Source: Effrenium voratum (Eukaryota > Sar > Dinophyceae > Suessiales > Symbiodiniaceae). Taken from it: a stretch of 64,000 nt of DNA. A program made the position numbers and the translations under genes. Positions 27,129-38,294 of the stretch are shown piece by piece; the first letter of the stretch is position 1; every line of letters starts with the position of its first letter. The notes under the pieces were generated by a model, which ran no database searches, was not told the DNA's origin, and saw only the letters and a list, made by a program, of their open reading frames with translations. The stretch spans positions 471,831-535,830 of the forward strand of contig CAUJNA010003245.1 of assembly GCA_963377175.1 (NCBI GenBank), given 5' to 3'.

Positions 27129-27865
27129 AGGTCCCTCCAAATACCAGTGGACATGGTCCCATGGCACAGACATGGCTGGAACCATTGAAAGCGGGTTGAG
27201 TATAGGCGGGTCTCTGAGGATAGGTCCTCCTTTTTTGGTAAGGTCTCTGATGCAGAATACGACAGCGCTGCACTGGAGGAAAGGATCGCGAAGCAGTCAT
27301 ACCCCACAAAAAACCAGAGCGACATCTTTTGTTGGTGGCAAAATTGAGGCGACTCATGGTAAAAGCCTCTTGGCGGACACAGAGAGAGAAGATGCTCAGA
27401 CCCGCCAGTTTGCTTTGACGCATTCACCTTCAGCCGAGAAGAGATGGGCTGTTCGGGAAGTTGCTGCCCGCATCGACTATATTTTTTAGTAGGCACCTGG
27501 ACTGGGTGCGTGACCGTCAGTGGAAGAAGCCCCCTGAAGCCAAACGCTCAGGGGAAAGGGGAAGATGTTCCGTGCCAAGCGTGCCAAGCTTTCCAATCAA
27601 TGACTCCGTGTCCTTTTCCCGCTCTGGCAAGTCTTCGGGAGAAAACTTCGGAATTGGTGCACGGGCGAACACTTTTACGATTCGAACAGGGTCTTTGGGA
27701 GGCAGCTGCCAAAAAAGATTGTTGACACCGCGTGGTCAAGACGCAACAATCTTGCAGGCAAGGACCCTTTGGCCGTTTCCGTTGGCGCCCTCTGCTATAA
27801 AGGGGTCACCAATTATTGCTCGTAATATCAAAGAGACCGTCCTGGCAGAAAAAATCCTCCAGAGA

Positions 27866-28364
27866 TTTCTGGGCCTGCGGTCTCTAGCCGGCTACGCCTC
27901 TTTGAAGTTACACCATGTCATGTCATGTTTTTTGTATGAGAAACGTATTCTGTGCTATGTTATGGCTGGTAGGTTTTGCATGTTGCCCACCCCAACCCCA
28001 GATAATGCCGGGGATGCCAGCTTTCTGGGCCCCAGCCAGGTCCCAACCCAGAAGGCTCACATGGGGTCGTCGCGACCCCAGCCACAAAACGCTGCTATTT
28101 ACAGTGTTTTGCTGCAGTTGCGTTTCCGGGCTGGCTTGCGGGCTTCTTTTTGGGCTGGGGCCTCTGGCGCGCGCTCGCGTGCGACCCCATGTCAGCCTTC
28201 TGGGTTGGGGCCAGAAAGCTGGCATCCCCGGCATTATCTGGGGTTGGGGTGGGCAACATGTCCAGCCATATCATAGCACAGGATTCGCTTCTCATACAAA
28301 AACATGACATGACATGGTATAACTTCAAAGAGGCGGTGCCGGCCAGAGGCCGCAGGCCCAGAAA
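27866..28364. repeat. Foldback element with ~190-bp inverted arms
   Basis: The left arm (27,866-28,070, starting TTTCTGGGCCTGCGGTCTCT) is repeated in reverse complement at 28,181-28,364 with scattered mismatches and a small deletion. Shared landmarks include CACCATGTCATGTCATG, GCCCACCCCAACCCCAGATA and GAAGGCTCACATGGGGTCG. The unique loop is about 110 bp. No coding capacity is seen; it is a MITE/foldback-type repeat. Confidence 0.85.
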
Positions 28365-28499
28365 ATAATCAAAACTCCCTCTCCGCTCAAATAAACAAAA
28401 CGGCATCGGTTGGAACATAGCTTCACCAAACGTGTTGCAATTAAACAAATCAAAACCCATAGGCTGGAATTGTACTTTACTTGGGTGCATAGCGGGTGT

Positions 28500-28960
28500 T
28501 CACTGCTTGCAAGGGGCGGAACAGCAGATTAAGAGAAAGAAACAACTTGTCTTTCCTCAGACATGTCTGCTGAAGTTCCACTTAAAGTCTTTCTTTGACA
28601 GGAACTAATTCCGAACAACAATGACCATTCACATCCACTCACAATCCTACTTAAACTTAAAGCCTTGCAGCTTAAAACATATAAATAGAACTGAAATTGC
28701 ATTTGCTCTCGATTTCTATTGATTTCACACCCCTCTTCTGGGCTCGCTACTGAGAAGAAACAACAAGCTGGTCTTTCACACATGGAAAGGAAGTCCAATT
28801 CAAAGCCTGAGTTTAGATGAGAATTCCAATTCGGCTCTACTGAAGTCCTACTTAAACTTGAGGCCTTGCAGACTTACAACTTCTAAACCAATAGAACTGC
28901 AAATGCATTTTCCCTGGATTCATTCCTTGTAAGGGGCAGAAACAATTGAATAAATGACCA
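28500..28960. repeat. Diverged direct duplication (~200-bp unit)
   Basis: TCCTACTTAAACTTAAAGCC at 28,646 recurs as TCCTACTTAAACTTGAGGCC at 28,847, each followed by CCTTGCAG, an AATAGAACTG word and GCAAATGCATTT-like sequence. AGGGGCGGAACAG / AGGGGCAGAAACA words flank both. Function unknown. Confidence 0.6.
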
Positions 28961-29728
28961 GTTTGTTTTCTCTTATTAGCGAAAGTGCACTCAAGCGGGC
29001 GGCGGCTTTCATCTGTGGTATGGGGTCTGCTGTGAGTCTTGTTTGGACTAGGTGCGCTGTTGTTTTAAGTGCTCGCGTGCGCTGTTACGCCGTCTAGGCG
29101 CACGCCATGGCATGGCACGGCATGGCATGCTCAGCGCGGCACCGGGTTGGATCCCAGGACCAGCGCTTTGTTGGCGGGCCCGGACGGCGAGATTCTCCTC
29201 GTGCGTCGCTGAAACATGCTGAAACGCAAACTGCCAAATTTGGCCAAACAGCTTTAGGACGTTGCTCTCTCTCTCCCCTGTTTGTGGCTGAAAAACACAC
29301 AATGACTCTTCAGTCATGAATTCTAGACTGCACCTCTCACGTTCTGGCTGTGAACTTAAAGGCACGGTTCCTCGGAGCATCCTTCACTTGCTCTTTCTTG
29401 ATATTCAAGATTCTCTCCGGGCACTTGCCAGAACGAGAGGGCAAGCACGCTTCTGAAACACAAAGGAATCCATTCTGCCGAAGTTCACCCAACCTATTGT
29501 GTTTATGTTGCAGGCCTTGACGCTTGCCGTGCAAAATAAACGGCACGCAGGGACCACATTTTGTCCAAAGCCGCCATTGCAAAGTAACCGGCAGCTACAG
29601 AAATTCTGAAATCATTGAGTTGGACTCCTTAGACATATAGCTGAGATTTGATAAGGTTGCAATTTCGCTGAGACCATCAGAACGAGAATTGCAACTGGCT
29701 CCGGAGCTACGTATATGTATAGTTTTTA
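28961..29728. other. Spacer without supported gene
   Basis: Includes a GGCATGGCACGGCATGGCATG mini-repeat at about 29,107 (cited without its last base elsewhere) and otherwise nothing recognised. Frames here carry no motif. Confidence 0.45.
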
Positions 29729-29906
29729 TGTTAATATACAACATGTCCCTGACAACCTTGCGCAGCTTACATGCAACATATGCATACGTCAAGGCCTTGA
29801 GGCTACAGCATCACGCCCAAACAAAGGGAGCGCTACACTGCCGGCTTGATACACCCACCGGTTAACACATCAAGTATTCAGGTTTTCAGTTGCTCCAAGT
29901 TTAACA
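29729..29906 (+). repeat. 5' LTR of the rearranged Copia relative
   Basis: Starts TGTTAATATACAACATG and ends CTCCAAGTTTAACA. It contains the TCAAGGCCTTGAG palindrome also present in the Copia-2 LTRs. Confidence 0.75.
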
Positions 29907-30064
29907 TGCAAGCGGAGCAGTGAACACAGTTACACACCTGGGAAAGATCTGGCGGCCTTTCCATACACCACACAAGTACTGGCAGCCCAACAGCAACAAG
30001 ACCAACAGCAGCAGCTGGAAGGAATTCACAAGCACAAGGAATCACCACCACGATTCAGAGGAGA

Positions 30065-30331
30065 ATGCACCTTAGGAGAATGGAAGTACAAGACGCACAC
30101 CTGGAACTTCAAGACTCCGCATACAACAGACTGCTGAGACAGCCAAAGCAATCAGCAGGACAAGTTAGAAACGATCAACTTGAGAACGCAGCGCCTTCCC
30201 AGGCAGTAGCAAAGCAATGCACACAACTGAGCAACAACCTACACTACATCTTAGTGAGCACACGCGATGGGCCGCATCTACAATACGCAGACAAGACATG
30301 CGAGGCAACGGTTTTGAGACATAGCGGCTGA
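30065..30331 (+). pseudogene. Gag remnant of the rearranged Copia relative
   Basis: NDQLENAAPSQAVAKQCTQL and SNNLHYILVST align by eye with the Copia-2 gag (NNQLENAAPSQQVAEQWVQL, SNNLHYILASA). The N-terminal part reads RLRRME-like and is degraded. Downstream, a Lys/Gly-rich frame to 31,124 parallels the Copia-2 gag tail, and SLQTLCPICVKARGRQNNHP (31,141-31,200) parallels its integrase zinc finger. Confidence 0.65.
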
Positions 30332-31369
30332 CACATGCCAGGTACTCCATACCCCTTGGTACAAGGAGCATTGGGTTCCTTACAAGGCTGCTAACACCAT
30401 AACTTGATGTCAGAACGAACAAGACCACGACACACTACCACCAGACGCAGTGAAGACCGCAATACTGCTCAATGAGGCAAATTGACCCTACAGCAGCACT
30501 TACAGTTGCAGGCAGGAAACATCACAACATCCCCCTGGCAATAGAGTACTCCGGAGGCTACGAGCAACCGCATCAGGCAACAACAACAACCACAACAACC
30601 AAGGGACAGCACCGATGGACACAGGAGCAACGCGGTACAACAAAGGCAAGGGAAAGAAGGGCAAGCGCAAGCGCGAAGAAAAGTACAACAAAAGCAAAGG
30701 CCATGGGGGCTACAGGAACAACTACCATTACAACAGCTACAAAGGAAAAGGCAAGCAACACAATCAACCGGTTGGGCAAGGAGATCCTTTCAAACGACAT
30801 CCCTCAGGAGTACATCCTAGAGGAGACTACTGGTGCAGAGAAGGCCCCTACTGGAAGAGCGCCACATCAAGCCACGCGCAGCATTTTACATACCTGAGCA
30901 GACGCATGACGGGCCAGACATCAAGCGGCTTACACCTTAAAACAGACAAAGGTACAACCAATAGAAGACAAAAGCAACATAAAAAACTTGTAAAAGATGA
31001 ATGGGCAACACAGCCAGCAAAGACATCAGACAAGCCTAGGATCTTGCCACACGATGAGGAACAGCAACAAGGCACAAAAGCAAAGGCACAAGGCACAAGC
31101 AGCCAACACCACAACAAATACTAGAGCACAATGTGACACACCTTCCTTACAGACTTTGTGTCCAATTTGTGTAAAAGCAAGAGGCAGACAGAACAACCAC
31201 CCAAGGCAACACAGCAAACATCCAAGCACGCAGCTCGACTTCGGCTGCAGCAAAGACTTTGACGATAGCGACATACATCCACTGCTCGCAGCACTTGACA
31301 CCTAATCTGGGGCGATCGTGGCCATACAACTGATCAAGAAGAGGATGCTCTTCAACTAAGCTGTCACAT

Positions 31370-31910
31370 CTACTGTCCTTGCGTTGTTCTGCTGTGTAGG
31401 TTGTTCCAGCGCCCGTCGTGCGTTGTTGCTTGCCTGTGCTGCCCTCTGCAGTTGTGTCATCTCTCTCCCTTGTGGGCGACGTAGGCGGCGGTGCTGGCAA
31501 CGCTGGCCTCTTCTGATGTGCTGGTGATGTAGCCGTGTTGTTGGCTCAGTTGTCTTATTCTGTTTTGCTTGTTGTTCACTCTGTTGTGTCTCTTACCCTC
31601 TGCTGCGTTCACAGAGCCCAGTAATTGTTGGGCTTCTGACTGTCCTTGATGGATTCGCCTGTGTGCTTGTATTCTTGCCAAGCCAGATCCATGTCAAGAA
31701 CCTGGCTCGAGTTTTGGGAACTCTTCTGTGTGCTCGCTCTGCTCCTTCTTGTGATTGTGAGCTGGAGTTTCTTGCGGCAATGTTGCCAGTCTTGTTTGCG
31801 ACTGTTGCAATCAAAGCTGTCAGAAAGCCCTCCTGGTCTGTCTGCAAGTAGTATGGTGCGTGTTGTTCTTGCACAGTCAATGAGAAAGTGCTTATCGTGG
31901 ACTACAAATG
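31370..31910 (-). pseudogene. Inverted pol segment inside the rearranged Copia
   Basis: This stretch is the reverse complement of Copia-2-type pol DNA. The minus strand reads PAPPPTSPTRERDDTTAEGS, matching LPAPPPTSLTRERDDTVAEG of Copia-2 at 39,425-39,480, and further on CARTTRTILLADRPGG, matching CGRTTRTILQSDQEDF at 38,735-38,780. Flanking Copia sequence is in plus orientation, so an internal inversion took place. Confidence 0.7.
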
Positions 31911-32460
31911 GTGAGCTGAAGCACACTGATGGCTGGGCCAGACGCCGCGAGGCGGGCTGCATGGTGCTGGGCAGCTCGCCCTTCGAGGCTGTTGCAACAC
32001 TGTTCAGGTTGAGTTACGGAAACATAATGTTTCAAATACACTGGTAACATGGTCTGCTCGGCATCTACATGAGAACAACTGGAGGAGCGGCCCAGCTGGC
32101 CAGAGCACAGTCGCAGGTAGGCTACAGTTGCACAGGCATTGTGCATTATGAGTGTCACAACAACATCAAACATCTGCCAGCTGAACACCAGATTGCAATT
32201 GTTTGCCATGTTTCCACACAAAAGAGGCCAACAGCATCGAAACCAAGGGCACACTGGATGGAGGAGCCATTCCCGGCCAGAAAGGTCACACTAACACTAG
32301 ACTACATCCATGAGCAGCAGCGCATTATGCTGCTCGCCCGAGCAAGATCTAATGATCACAGAGAAAAATACATCTGCTACACTGGCACAGCGGACATCAT
32401 GAGTTGCGCAGTACATCTGCATATCTGGCAATCATTTACACACTACAGTCTGAGGAGGCG

Positions 32461-32652
32461 TGATAATACACAACATGCCTTGACCACCCTTGCGCAGCTT
32501 GCAGTACATGTAGCGCCTGCTGCATATGCACACATCAAGGCCTTGAGCCTACAGCATCGCGCCCAGACAAAAGGAGTGCTACACTGCCGTTTGATACACT
32601 CACAGGTTGACACATCAGGTATTCAGGTTATACAGGTGCTCCAAGTTTAACA
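32461..32652 (+). repeat. 3' LTR of the rearranged Copia relative
   Basis: Direct repeat of 29,729-29,906, starting TGATAATACACAACATGCC and ending GCTCCAAGTTTAACA. The start is mutated from TGTTAATA. Confidence 0.75.
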
Positions 32653-32699
32653 ATACATACATACACATACATAAATACACATACATAAATATGGGTTTG

Positions 32700-32800
32700 T
32701 ATTTTTTTAGGGTGGCCGGGCAGGAAGAGTACGGGGTATGATTCGCAGGTATGATTCGCGGGTATGATTCGGGGTATGATTCGGGGGTATGATTCGCGGA

Positions 32801-32841
<41 letters not shown>

Positions 32842-32897
32842 TAGAAGAAGTAGTCGCCGAAGTAGTAGTACTAGTAATAATATTGTAGTAGTAACAA

Positions 32898-32931
<34 letters not shown>

Positions 32932-33090
32932 TGGTAGTATTAGTAGTAGTAGTTGTTGTTGTTGTTGCAGTAGTAGTAGTAGCAGTAGTAGGAGTAGTAG
33001 TAAATAGTAGTAGCATTAGTCCTAGTAGTAGTAGTAGTAGTAGTAGTTGTAGTACTAGTAATCGTGGTAGTAGTAGTACTAGTAATCGTG

Positions 33091-33123
<33 letters not shown>

Positions 33124-33283
33124 ACAGTAGAAGCAGCGACTGTAGTGGCGCGGAAGCTTTGAAAAGACTTGGCGCTGGCCTTGGCAAGGCAAGTTCATTG
33201 CGCGGGTATGATTCGGGTATGATTCGCGGGAATGATTCGGCTAAGTGCAAAACGGCACTGATTACAAACTCGTAGTAGCTGTG

Positions 33284-33323
<40 letters not shown>

Positions 33324-33500
33324 TAGTAGTAGTAGTAGTAGCAGTGGCAGAATTAGTGGTAGCAGCTGTAGCACAAGCAGCAGCGGCTGTAGTGGTGCGG
33401 ACGCTGTGAGAAAGACTTAGCGCTAGCCTTGGCAGGGAAAGCTCATTGTCCGGGTACGATTCGGGTATGATTCGCGGGTATGATTCGGCTAGCACTGATT
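32700..33500. repeat. ATGATTCG repeats bracketing (TAG/AGT)n arrays
   Basis: GGTATGATTCGCGGGTATG-type units at 32,735-32,800 and again at 33,195-33,240 and 33,450-33,490 flank long AGT/TAG trinucleotide runs (32,810-33,130 and 33,280-33,345). A ~90-bp unit with GGCAAGGCAAGTTCATTG is repeated at 33,170 and 33,435. ORFs are Ser or Leu homopolymer artefacts. Confidence 0.85.
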
Positions 33501-33865
33501 ACAGACTCAGAATGATGTATGTGGTAGTCAAAGGAAGTTTAGAAGGAACTTCCGTGTTACGACAACGAATTGAAAGCCAGCTCTCTGAGACAAGATACAA
33601 GAGAAGGAATAAGCCCGCGAAAAAAACCTGCGCGCGCGTGTGGCAGGCGAAGAGAAAGTCGTAAAAAGCGTGGCCCTGTGCGTGAATCATTCGGCGTTTT
33701 CGGAGATGAGAAAGTCGGCCCTGCGCGTGAATTGGCGTCTCCGGAGGCGCGAAAGCTAGCCTGTCCGTGGCGTCTGGTCGGAGCGGGCTCGGAGCGGTCT
33801 CGGAGCGGGCTCGGCGCCGGGACCATTGGCACGGCAACGCAGAGGTTTCGCAAGGATTGAACTGC

Positions 33866-34185
33866 GTGGCAGGCGCAGCATTTTGGTGAGGTCGGGTGCA
33901 GATTTTGTGGCAGGCGCAGCACTTTCAAAAGGTCAGGTTCAGATTTCCAGGCAGGCGCAGCACTTTCGCAAGGTCAAGTGTAGATTTCGTGGCAAGCGCA
34001 GCACTTTCGCAAGGTCAAGTGCCAAATTCGTGGCAGGCGCAGCACTTTCGCGAGGTCAAGTACAGATTTCGTGGCAGGCGCAGCACTTTCGCAAGGTCAA
34101 GTGCCAAATTCGTGGCAGGCGCAACACTTTCAACAGGTCAAGTACAGATTTCGTGGCAGGCGCAGCACTTTCGCAATGTCAACTT
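33866..34185. repeat. 41-bp tandem repeat, about eight copies
   Basis: Unit begins GCAGGCGCAGCACTTTCGCA and continues AGGTCAAGTGCCAAATTCGTG, with alternation between a CCAAATTCGTG and an ACAGATTTCGTG ending. The 41-bp period is not a multiple of three, so the frames through it are not protein repeats. A further related ~60-bp repeat (AAAATCGCAACTTTTAAGTA) follows to 34,360. Confidence 0.88.
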
Positions 34186-34360
34186 TCGCACCCAGGGCTC
34201 GAAAATCGCAACTTTTAAGTACGAAACGGCTTGAAAATCGCAACTTGTAAGTACGAAAGTAGTACGTGAAGCCCACTTTCGAAAATCGCAACTTTTAAGT
34301 ACGAAAGTAGTACGCGAGGTCAATTTTCGGGGATTGAAAATCGCAACTTTTAAGTGGAGA

Positions 34361-35290
34361 TATAAGTGGATAGATAGATAGATCGATAGACAAATAAAGA
34401 GATAGCTAAAGAGATAGATAGATAGACAGAGAGATAGATAGATAGATAAGCAGAAAGATACATAGATCGATAGATAGATAAAAAGATAGGTAGATACATA
34501 GATAGATGTAGAAATATAAATAGATAGATAGATACATAGATACATAGATAGATACATAGATAGATACATAGATAGATACATAGATAGATAAAGAAATAAA
34601 GAGATTGATAAATACACGTGAGATAATGAGATAGAGAGATAGATAGATAAAGAGATAAGGAGATAAACAGATAGCGAGAGAGATCGATTGATAAGTAGAT
34701 AGAGGAACACATAAAGAGATAGAGAGATAGAGAGATAGATAGAGAGATAGATAGAGAGAGAGAGATAGAGAGACAGATAAATAGATAGATAGATAGATAG
34801 ATAGGTTAGATAGATAGATAGATACGCTGGAGATAGATGGAGAAATAGATAGATAGATATAGAAAGAGATAGAGAAAGAGATAGAGAGATAGATAGATAG
34901 AAAGAAAGAGAGATAGAGAGATAGGTATATAGATAGAAAGAAAGATAGAGAGATAGATAGAGAGATAAATAGATAGATAGATAAACAAACAGAAGATAGA
35001 TAGAGATAGAAAAATAGGCAGATGGAAATAGAGAAATAGGTAGGCAGATAGATAGATAGATAGAGAGGTTGATACATAGATCGATAGATAGACAGATAGA
35101 GAGAGAGATAGAGGGAGAGACAGAGAAATGGATAGATAGAGAGAGAGAGAGATACGTGGATATATAGATAGAGAGATACAGAGATAGATAGATAGATAGA
35201 TAGATAGATAAGCAGGATAGATAACACGACAGATAGATAGGTAGTTAGGTAGATAGATAGATAGACAAATAGATAGACAGAGGTGAAGAG
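34361..35290. repeat. (GATA/GAGA)n microsatellite, ~930 bp
   Basis: Almost pure ATAGATAG and AGAGAGATAG units, G/A/T only on the plus strand. The long minus-strand frames of Ser/Leu/Tyr/Ile are artefacts of this repeat. Confidence 0.95.
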
Positions 35291-35480
35291 ACAACAAAAA
35301 GAATAGCACAAAAACAAGCAAACGGAAGAAAGAAAGAAAAGACAGATAGAAAGAAGGAAAGAAGGGAGGAAGGAAAGAAAGAAAGGAAGAAGGGAAGAAT
35401 GACGGAGAAAAAAGAGACAATGAAAAGGAAGAAGAAGAGAAAAAGAGTCAAGAAAAGAATGAGAAAGAGAACTATAGTTT
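35291..35480. repeat. Polypurine (GAAA/GGAA)n tract
   Basis: Continues the purine bias of the preceding array with AAGAAAGAAAGAA and GGAAGGAAAG words. It ends at a CCGGCTTCGCCGGC hairpin near 35,506. Confidence 0.8.
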
Positions 35481-35524
35481 TTATATTCTTGAAACTTCCG
35501 CCCACCGGCTTCGCCGGCTCTACT

Positions 35525-36030
35525 GGTAGTGAGTATTAGCAGCAGCAGCAGAAGCAGGAAAAGTAGTAGTAGAAGTAGTAGTAGTAGTAGTAATAAAGGT
35601 AGTAGTCGTAGTAAAGGTAGTAGTCGTAGTAGTAGTAGTAGTCAAGGTTGTAGTCGTAGTAGTTAGTAGTAAGGGTAGCAGAAGCAGAAGTAGAAGCAGT
35701 AGAGTAGTAGTAGCAGCGCTAGTAGCGGTGGTAGTGGTAGTCATACTCGTAGTCGCGGTAGTAGCAGTACTAGTCGTAGTAGTAGCAGTGGTAGAAGCAG
35801 TAGAAGCAGTAGTAGTAGTACTTGGAGTAGTAGTAGTAGCAGTAGTGGCAGTGGCAGTGGTAGTGGTAATATTGGGTAGCGCTGGCGGTGGTTGTTGTGG
35901 AGACAGTGAACAACACAAAACGGTAAAAGAACAGTAGAATCTTGCAGCATACGTTTTAAGGGGTATGATTCGGGGGTATGATTCGGGGTATGATTCGGGG
36001 TATGATTCGGGGGTATGATTCGGGGAGGTC
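35525..36030. repeat. (TAG/AGT)n arrays ending in ATGATTCGGGG repeats
   Basis: AGTAGTAGT runs with interspersed TCGTAG to about 35,870, then five GGGGTATGATTCGG-type units at 35,957-36,024 just before Copia-2. These match the units at 32,735 and 33,450. Confidence 0.85.
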
Positions 36031-36108
36031 CCACCTTCTGCCTTTTGAAGCAACTCAACACACCAAAAAAGGACAATAATATACAGATACATATATACAT
36101 ACGCATAT

Positions 36109-36113
36109 ATACA
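36109..36113. other. Copia-2 target site duplication (left), ATACA
   Basis: ATACA precedes the 5' LTR and ATACA (42,681-42,685) follows the 3' LTR, a 5-bp duplication as expected for Copia. The flanking DNA is CATATATAC-rich, so a chance match is somewhat more likely than usual. Confidence 0.75.
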
Positions 36114-36291
36114 TGTTAATACACATCCACCTTGCACATGACATTGCTGCTCTGTACAGCAAGGCCTTGAGCCTACTGCTAGGTTGCAGGCCTCGCCCAG
36201 ATACAACAAGTGCCACGCTGTCACATCAAAGGTTTGACACATTTAGGTTGTTAAGAAGTTACACAGTCAGTTTTACTTGAAAATGTTAACA
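36114..36291 (+). repeat. Copia-2 5' LTR
   Basis: Starts TGTTAATACACATCCACC and ends AAAATGTTAACA. Partner of 42,511-42,680, sharing GACATTGCTGCTCTGTACA and the TTACACAGTCAGTT block. Confidence 0.88.
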
Positions 36292-36310
36292 TGGTAGAAG
36301 AGCAGCGATC
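36292..36310 (+). other. Copia-2 primer binding site
   Basis: TGGTAGAAGAGCAGCGATC follows the LTR directly. It fits the TGGTAnnAGAGC form of primer binding sites complementary to initiator methionine tRNA. Confidence 0.65.
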
Positions 36311-36390
36311 CCTGGTACACGATCCACACACACTACCCAGGGTGAGCTCCAACTCCGACCCACAGGTTCAGGTACACAGTAGTGAGTAAC

Positions 36391-37060
36391 ATGGCACAAC
36401 AACAACAACAACAACAACAACAGGGACAGCAGCTGAAACTGCTCAGACAGTCAGAGCAGTCGGTAGGACAAGTTACAAACAACCAATTGGAGAACGCAGC
36501 ACCTTCACAACAAGTTGCAGAGCAATGGGTACAACTGAGCAACAACCTACACTACATCTTAGCGAGCGCATGCGATGGACCAGCATCTACAATCTGCAGA
36601 CTACATGCAAGGTGTTCCATACCACTTGGAACAAGGAGCGTTGGATACCTCACACGGCTGCTAAAACCACAACTGGATGAACAGAAGTTTGAAGAGAGCT
36701 TTACAACATGAAATTCCAACTCTCCAAGCATGAACAAGACAACAACACACTACTCACAACCTTCACCAGGCTACAAGCAATCACACCAGGCAGAAACAAT
36801 CAAGGACAAAGGCAAAGGAAAGAAGGGCAAACACAAGGGCAAAGGAAAATACAACAAAGGCCAGGCTACTGGAGCTACGGGAACAACTACAACTACAAAG
36901 GAGGAAGAAGTTAGTACAATCAACAACCGGTTGGACAAGGAAATCCTTTCAAAGGACAACAAGGGTATGGCAAAGGAAAAGGATACAATAACAAAGGAAA
37001 AGGAAAAGGACACTACAACAACCAACGAGGAGGAAAAGGAGCAAAAGGAAAACATGTAAC
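36391..37060 (+). pseudogene. Copia-2 gag (frameshifted)
   Basis: Begins at ATG 36,391 with a glutamine run, followed by LKLLRQSEQSVGQVTNNQLE and SNNLHYILASACDG. The frame shifts near 36,708 into one with RGYGKGKGYNNKGKGKGHYN-like Gly/Lys/Asn repeats (second half), ending near HVTHVCYRNNAEW, where a CCHC knuckle would be expected but only the first Cys is kept. Confidence 0.65.
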
Positions 37061-37279
37061 ACATGTTTGCTACAGAAACAATGCAGAGTGGCGATCTACA
37101 ACTGCGACACTGGCAACTTCGACACCAATGACCAGACAAATGACTGGCACAGTCAGTCGCACTGTGACAACAACTGGTCCCGCCAGGATCAGACACAGAT
37201 GCAACAACTTGCGTTGCCACAGCCATCACATCTAGCAGATCCATCAGCGGTGCCCATCTCAGGGTTCCATGAAGTAACA

Positions 37280-37990
37280 CTTTCCATGATTGGCACAGCG
37301 CAGCAACTTGCAGAAAACCACACTTATGATTGACAGCGGTGCGGCTACACATGCCCACCATGGTGTGCGCCACAACCTCCACTACACCAACTGGAACATG
37401 GATCAGGACCGCAGCTCAGAACTTTGGGCACAGATGGGTTTGCATGACAAATCACAGTGGACAACAAATTGTCATACCAGTTTATGTTTGTGAGGTTAAA
37501 CAGCCAATTCTTTCGGTTACCAGGCTTGTAGAACAAGGTTTCCAACTTACACTGAATGACAATCCAAGGCTACAGCACACCAAAAAGGGTTCAGCAGCAC
37601 ATTGGAGAACAGAGATGGCCTTCTTCCTACAAGCAGAAATCACAACATTGCCAAAGCAAGGACAGGTTGGCATGATAGCACCTACCACAACGCTTACACC
37701 ACAAGGCCCTGCAGACACAGGATACGCAGGAGACTACTGGCAGTTCAACACGAAAGCCAAACTTGCTAGAGTACACAGGCAGTACAGATTCACACCATCA
37801 AGAACACAGTGTCCAGTCCCAGCAGAACAACTTGAGGACTACGGGAGAACAACCATCAGGTCCAAGGATGGTACAAAATGTGGAAAGGAGAAACAGCATT
37901 CAGGATCAAGAAAGGCACGACATTACCAGAGACACTACAGAAACAGTTTGCAACAAAGACACAGCCAAAAAGTGCACCACAAGTGACCCA
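37280..37990 (+). pseudogene. Copia-2 aspartic protease and pre-integrase region
   Basis: TTLMIDSGAATHA (37,317-37,356) is the D-S-G active site of a retropepsin. The frame shifts immediately after it, and IVIPVYVCEVKQPILSVTRL with VEQGFQLTLND supplies the C-terminal half. Further on come GAG-pre-integrase-like sequences. Confidence 0.7.
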
Positions 37991-38294
37991 CTACAATCCA
38001 ACAACACGTTTGAGGGAGAAAATAACACCACCAACCATACAGGAAGCAGCAGCAACACACACCGCTAGAGGTGCAGCTGAACATGGTCTACCACACCCTT
38101 CAGAAGTACATCCTGGACTGGAGGAGAGTACTGGTACAGAGAAGGCCCATACTGGAAGAGAGTACATCTGGAGCCACAAACAGCGCTTTACAAACCAGCA
38201 CACGACGGGCCAGACATCAAGAAACTCATGAGTTGGAGACAGACCAAGGTACAACCAATTGCAGAAGACACAACACAAGGTTCGTAGAAGATGA

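Larger units (their letters stand above)
29729..32652 (+). mobile_element. Rearranged Copia relative (Copia-2 family) with LTRs
   Basis: A ~178-bp repeat TGTTAATATACAACATG...CTCCAAGTTTAACA (29,729-29,906) recurs at 32,461-32,652, in the same TGTTAA...TTTAACA style as Copia-2. The interior is only ~2.55 kb and has a gag remnant, an integrase zinc-finger region and an inverted pol segment. Target duplications could not be found. It is a deleted, rearranged copy. Confidence 0.75.

Noticed and set aside
32615..33250. 211-codon Leu/Thr-rich ORF and opposite Ser/Val-rich ORFs
   Set aside because: Translations of TAG/AGT trinucleotide arrays.
34350..35505. Long minus-strand ORFs (up to 303 codons) of Ser/Leu/Tyr/Ile in the GATA array
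   Set aside because: They are translations of a tetranucleotide microsatellite; stop-free by composition, with no motif.
36292..36310. A tRNA gene fragment at the PBS
   Set aside because: Only a short complementary stretch is present; no cloverleaf can be drawn.
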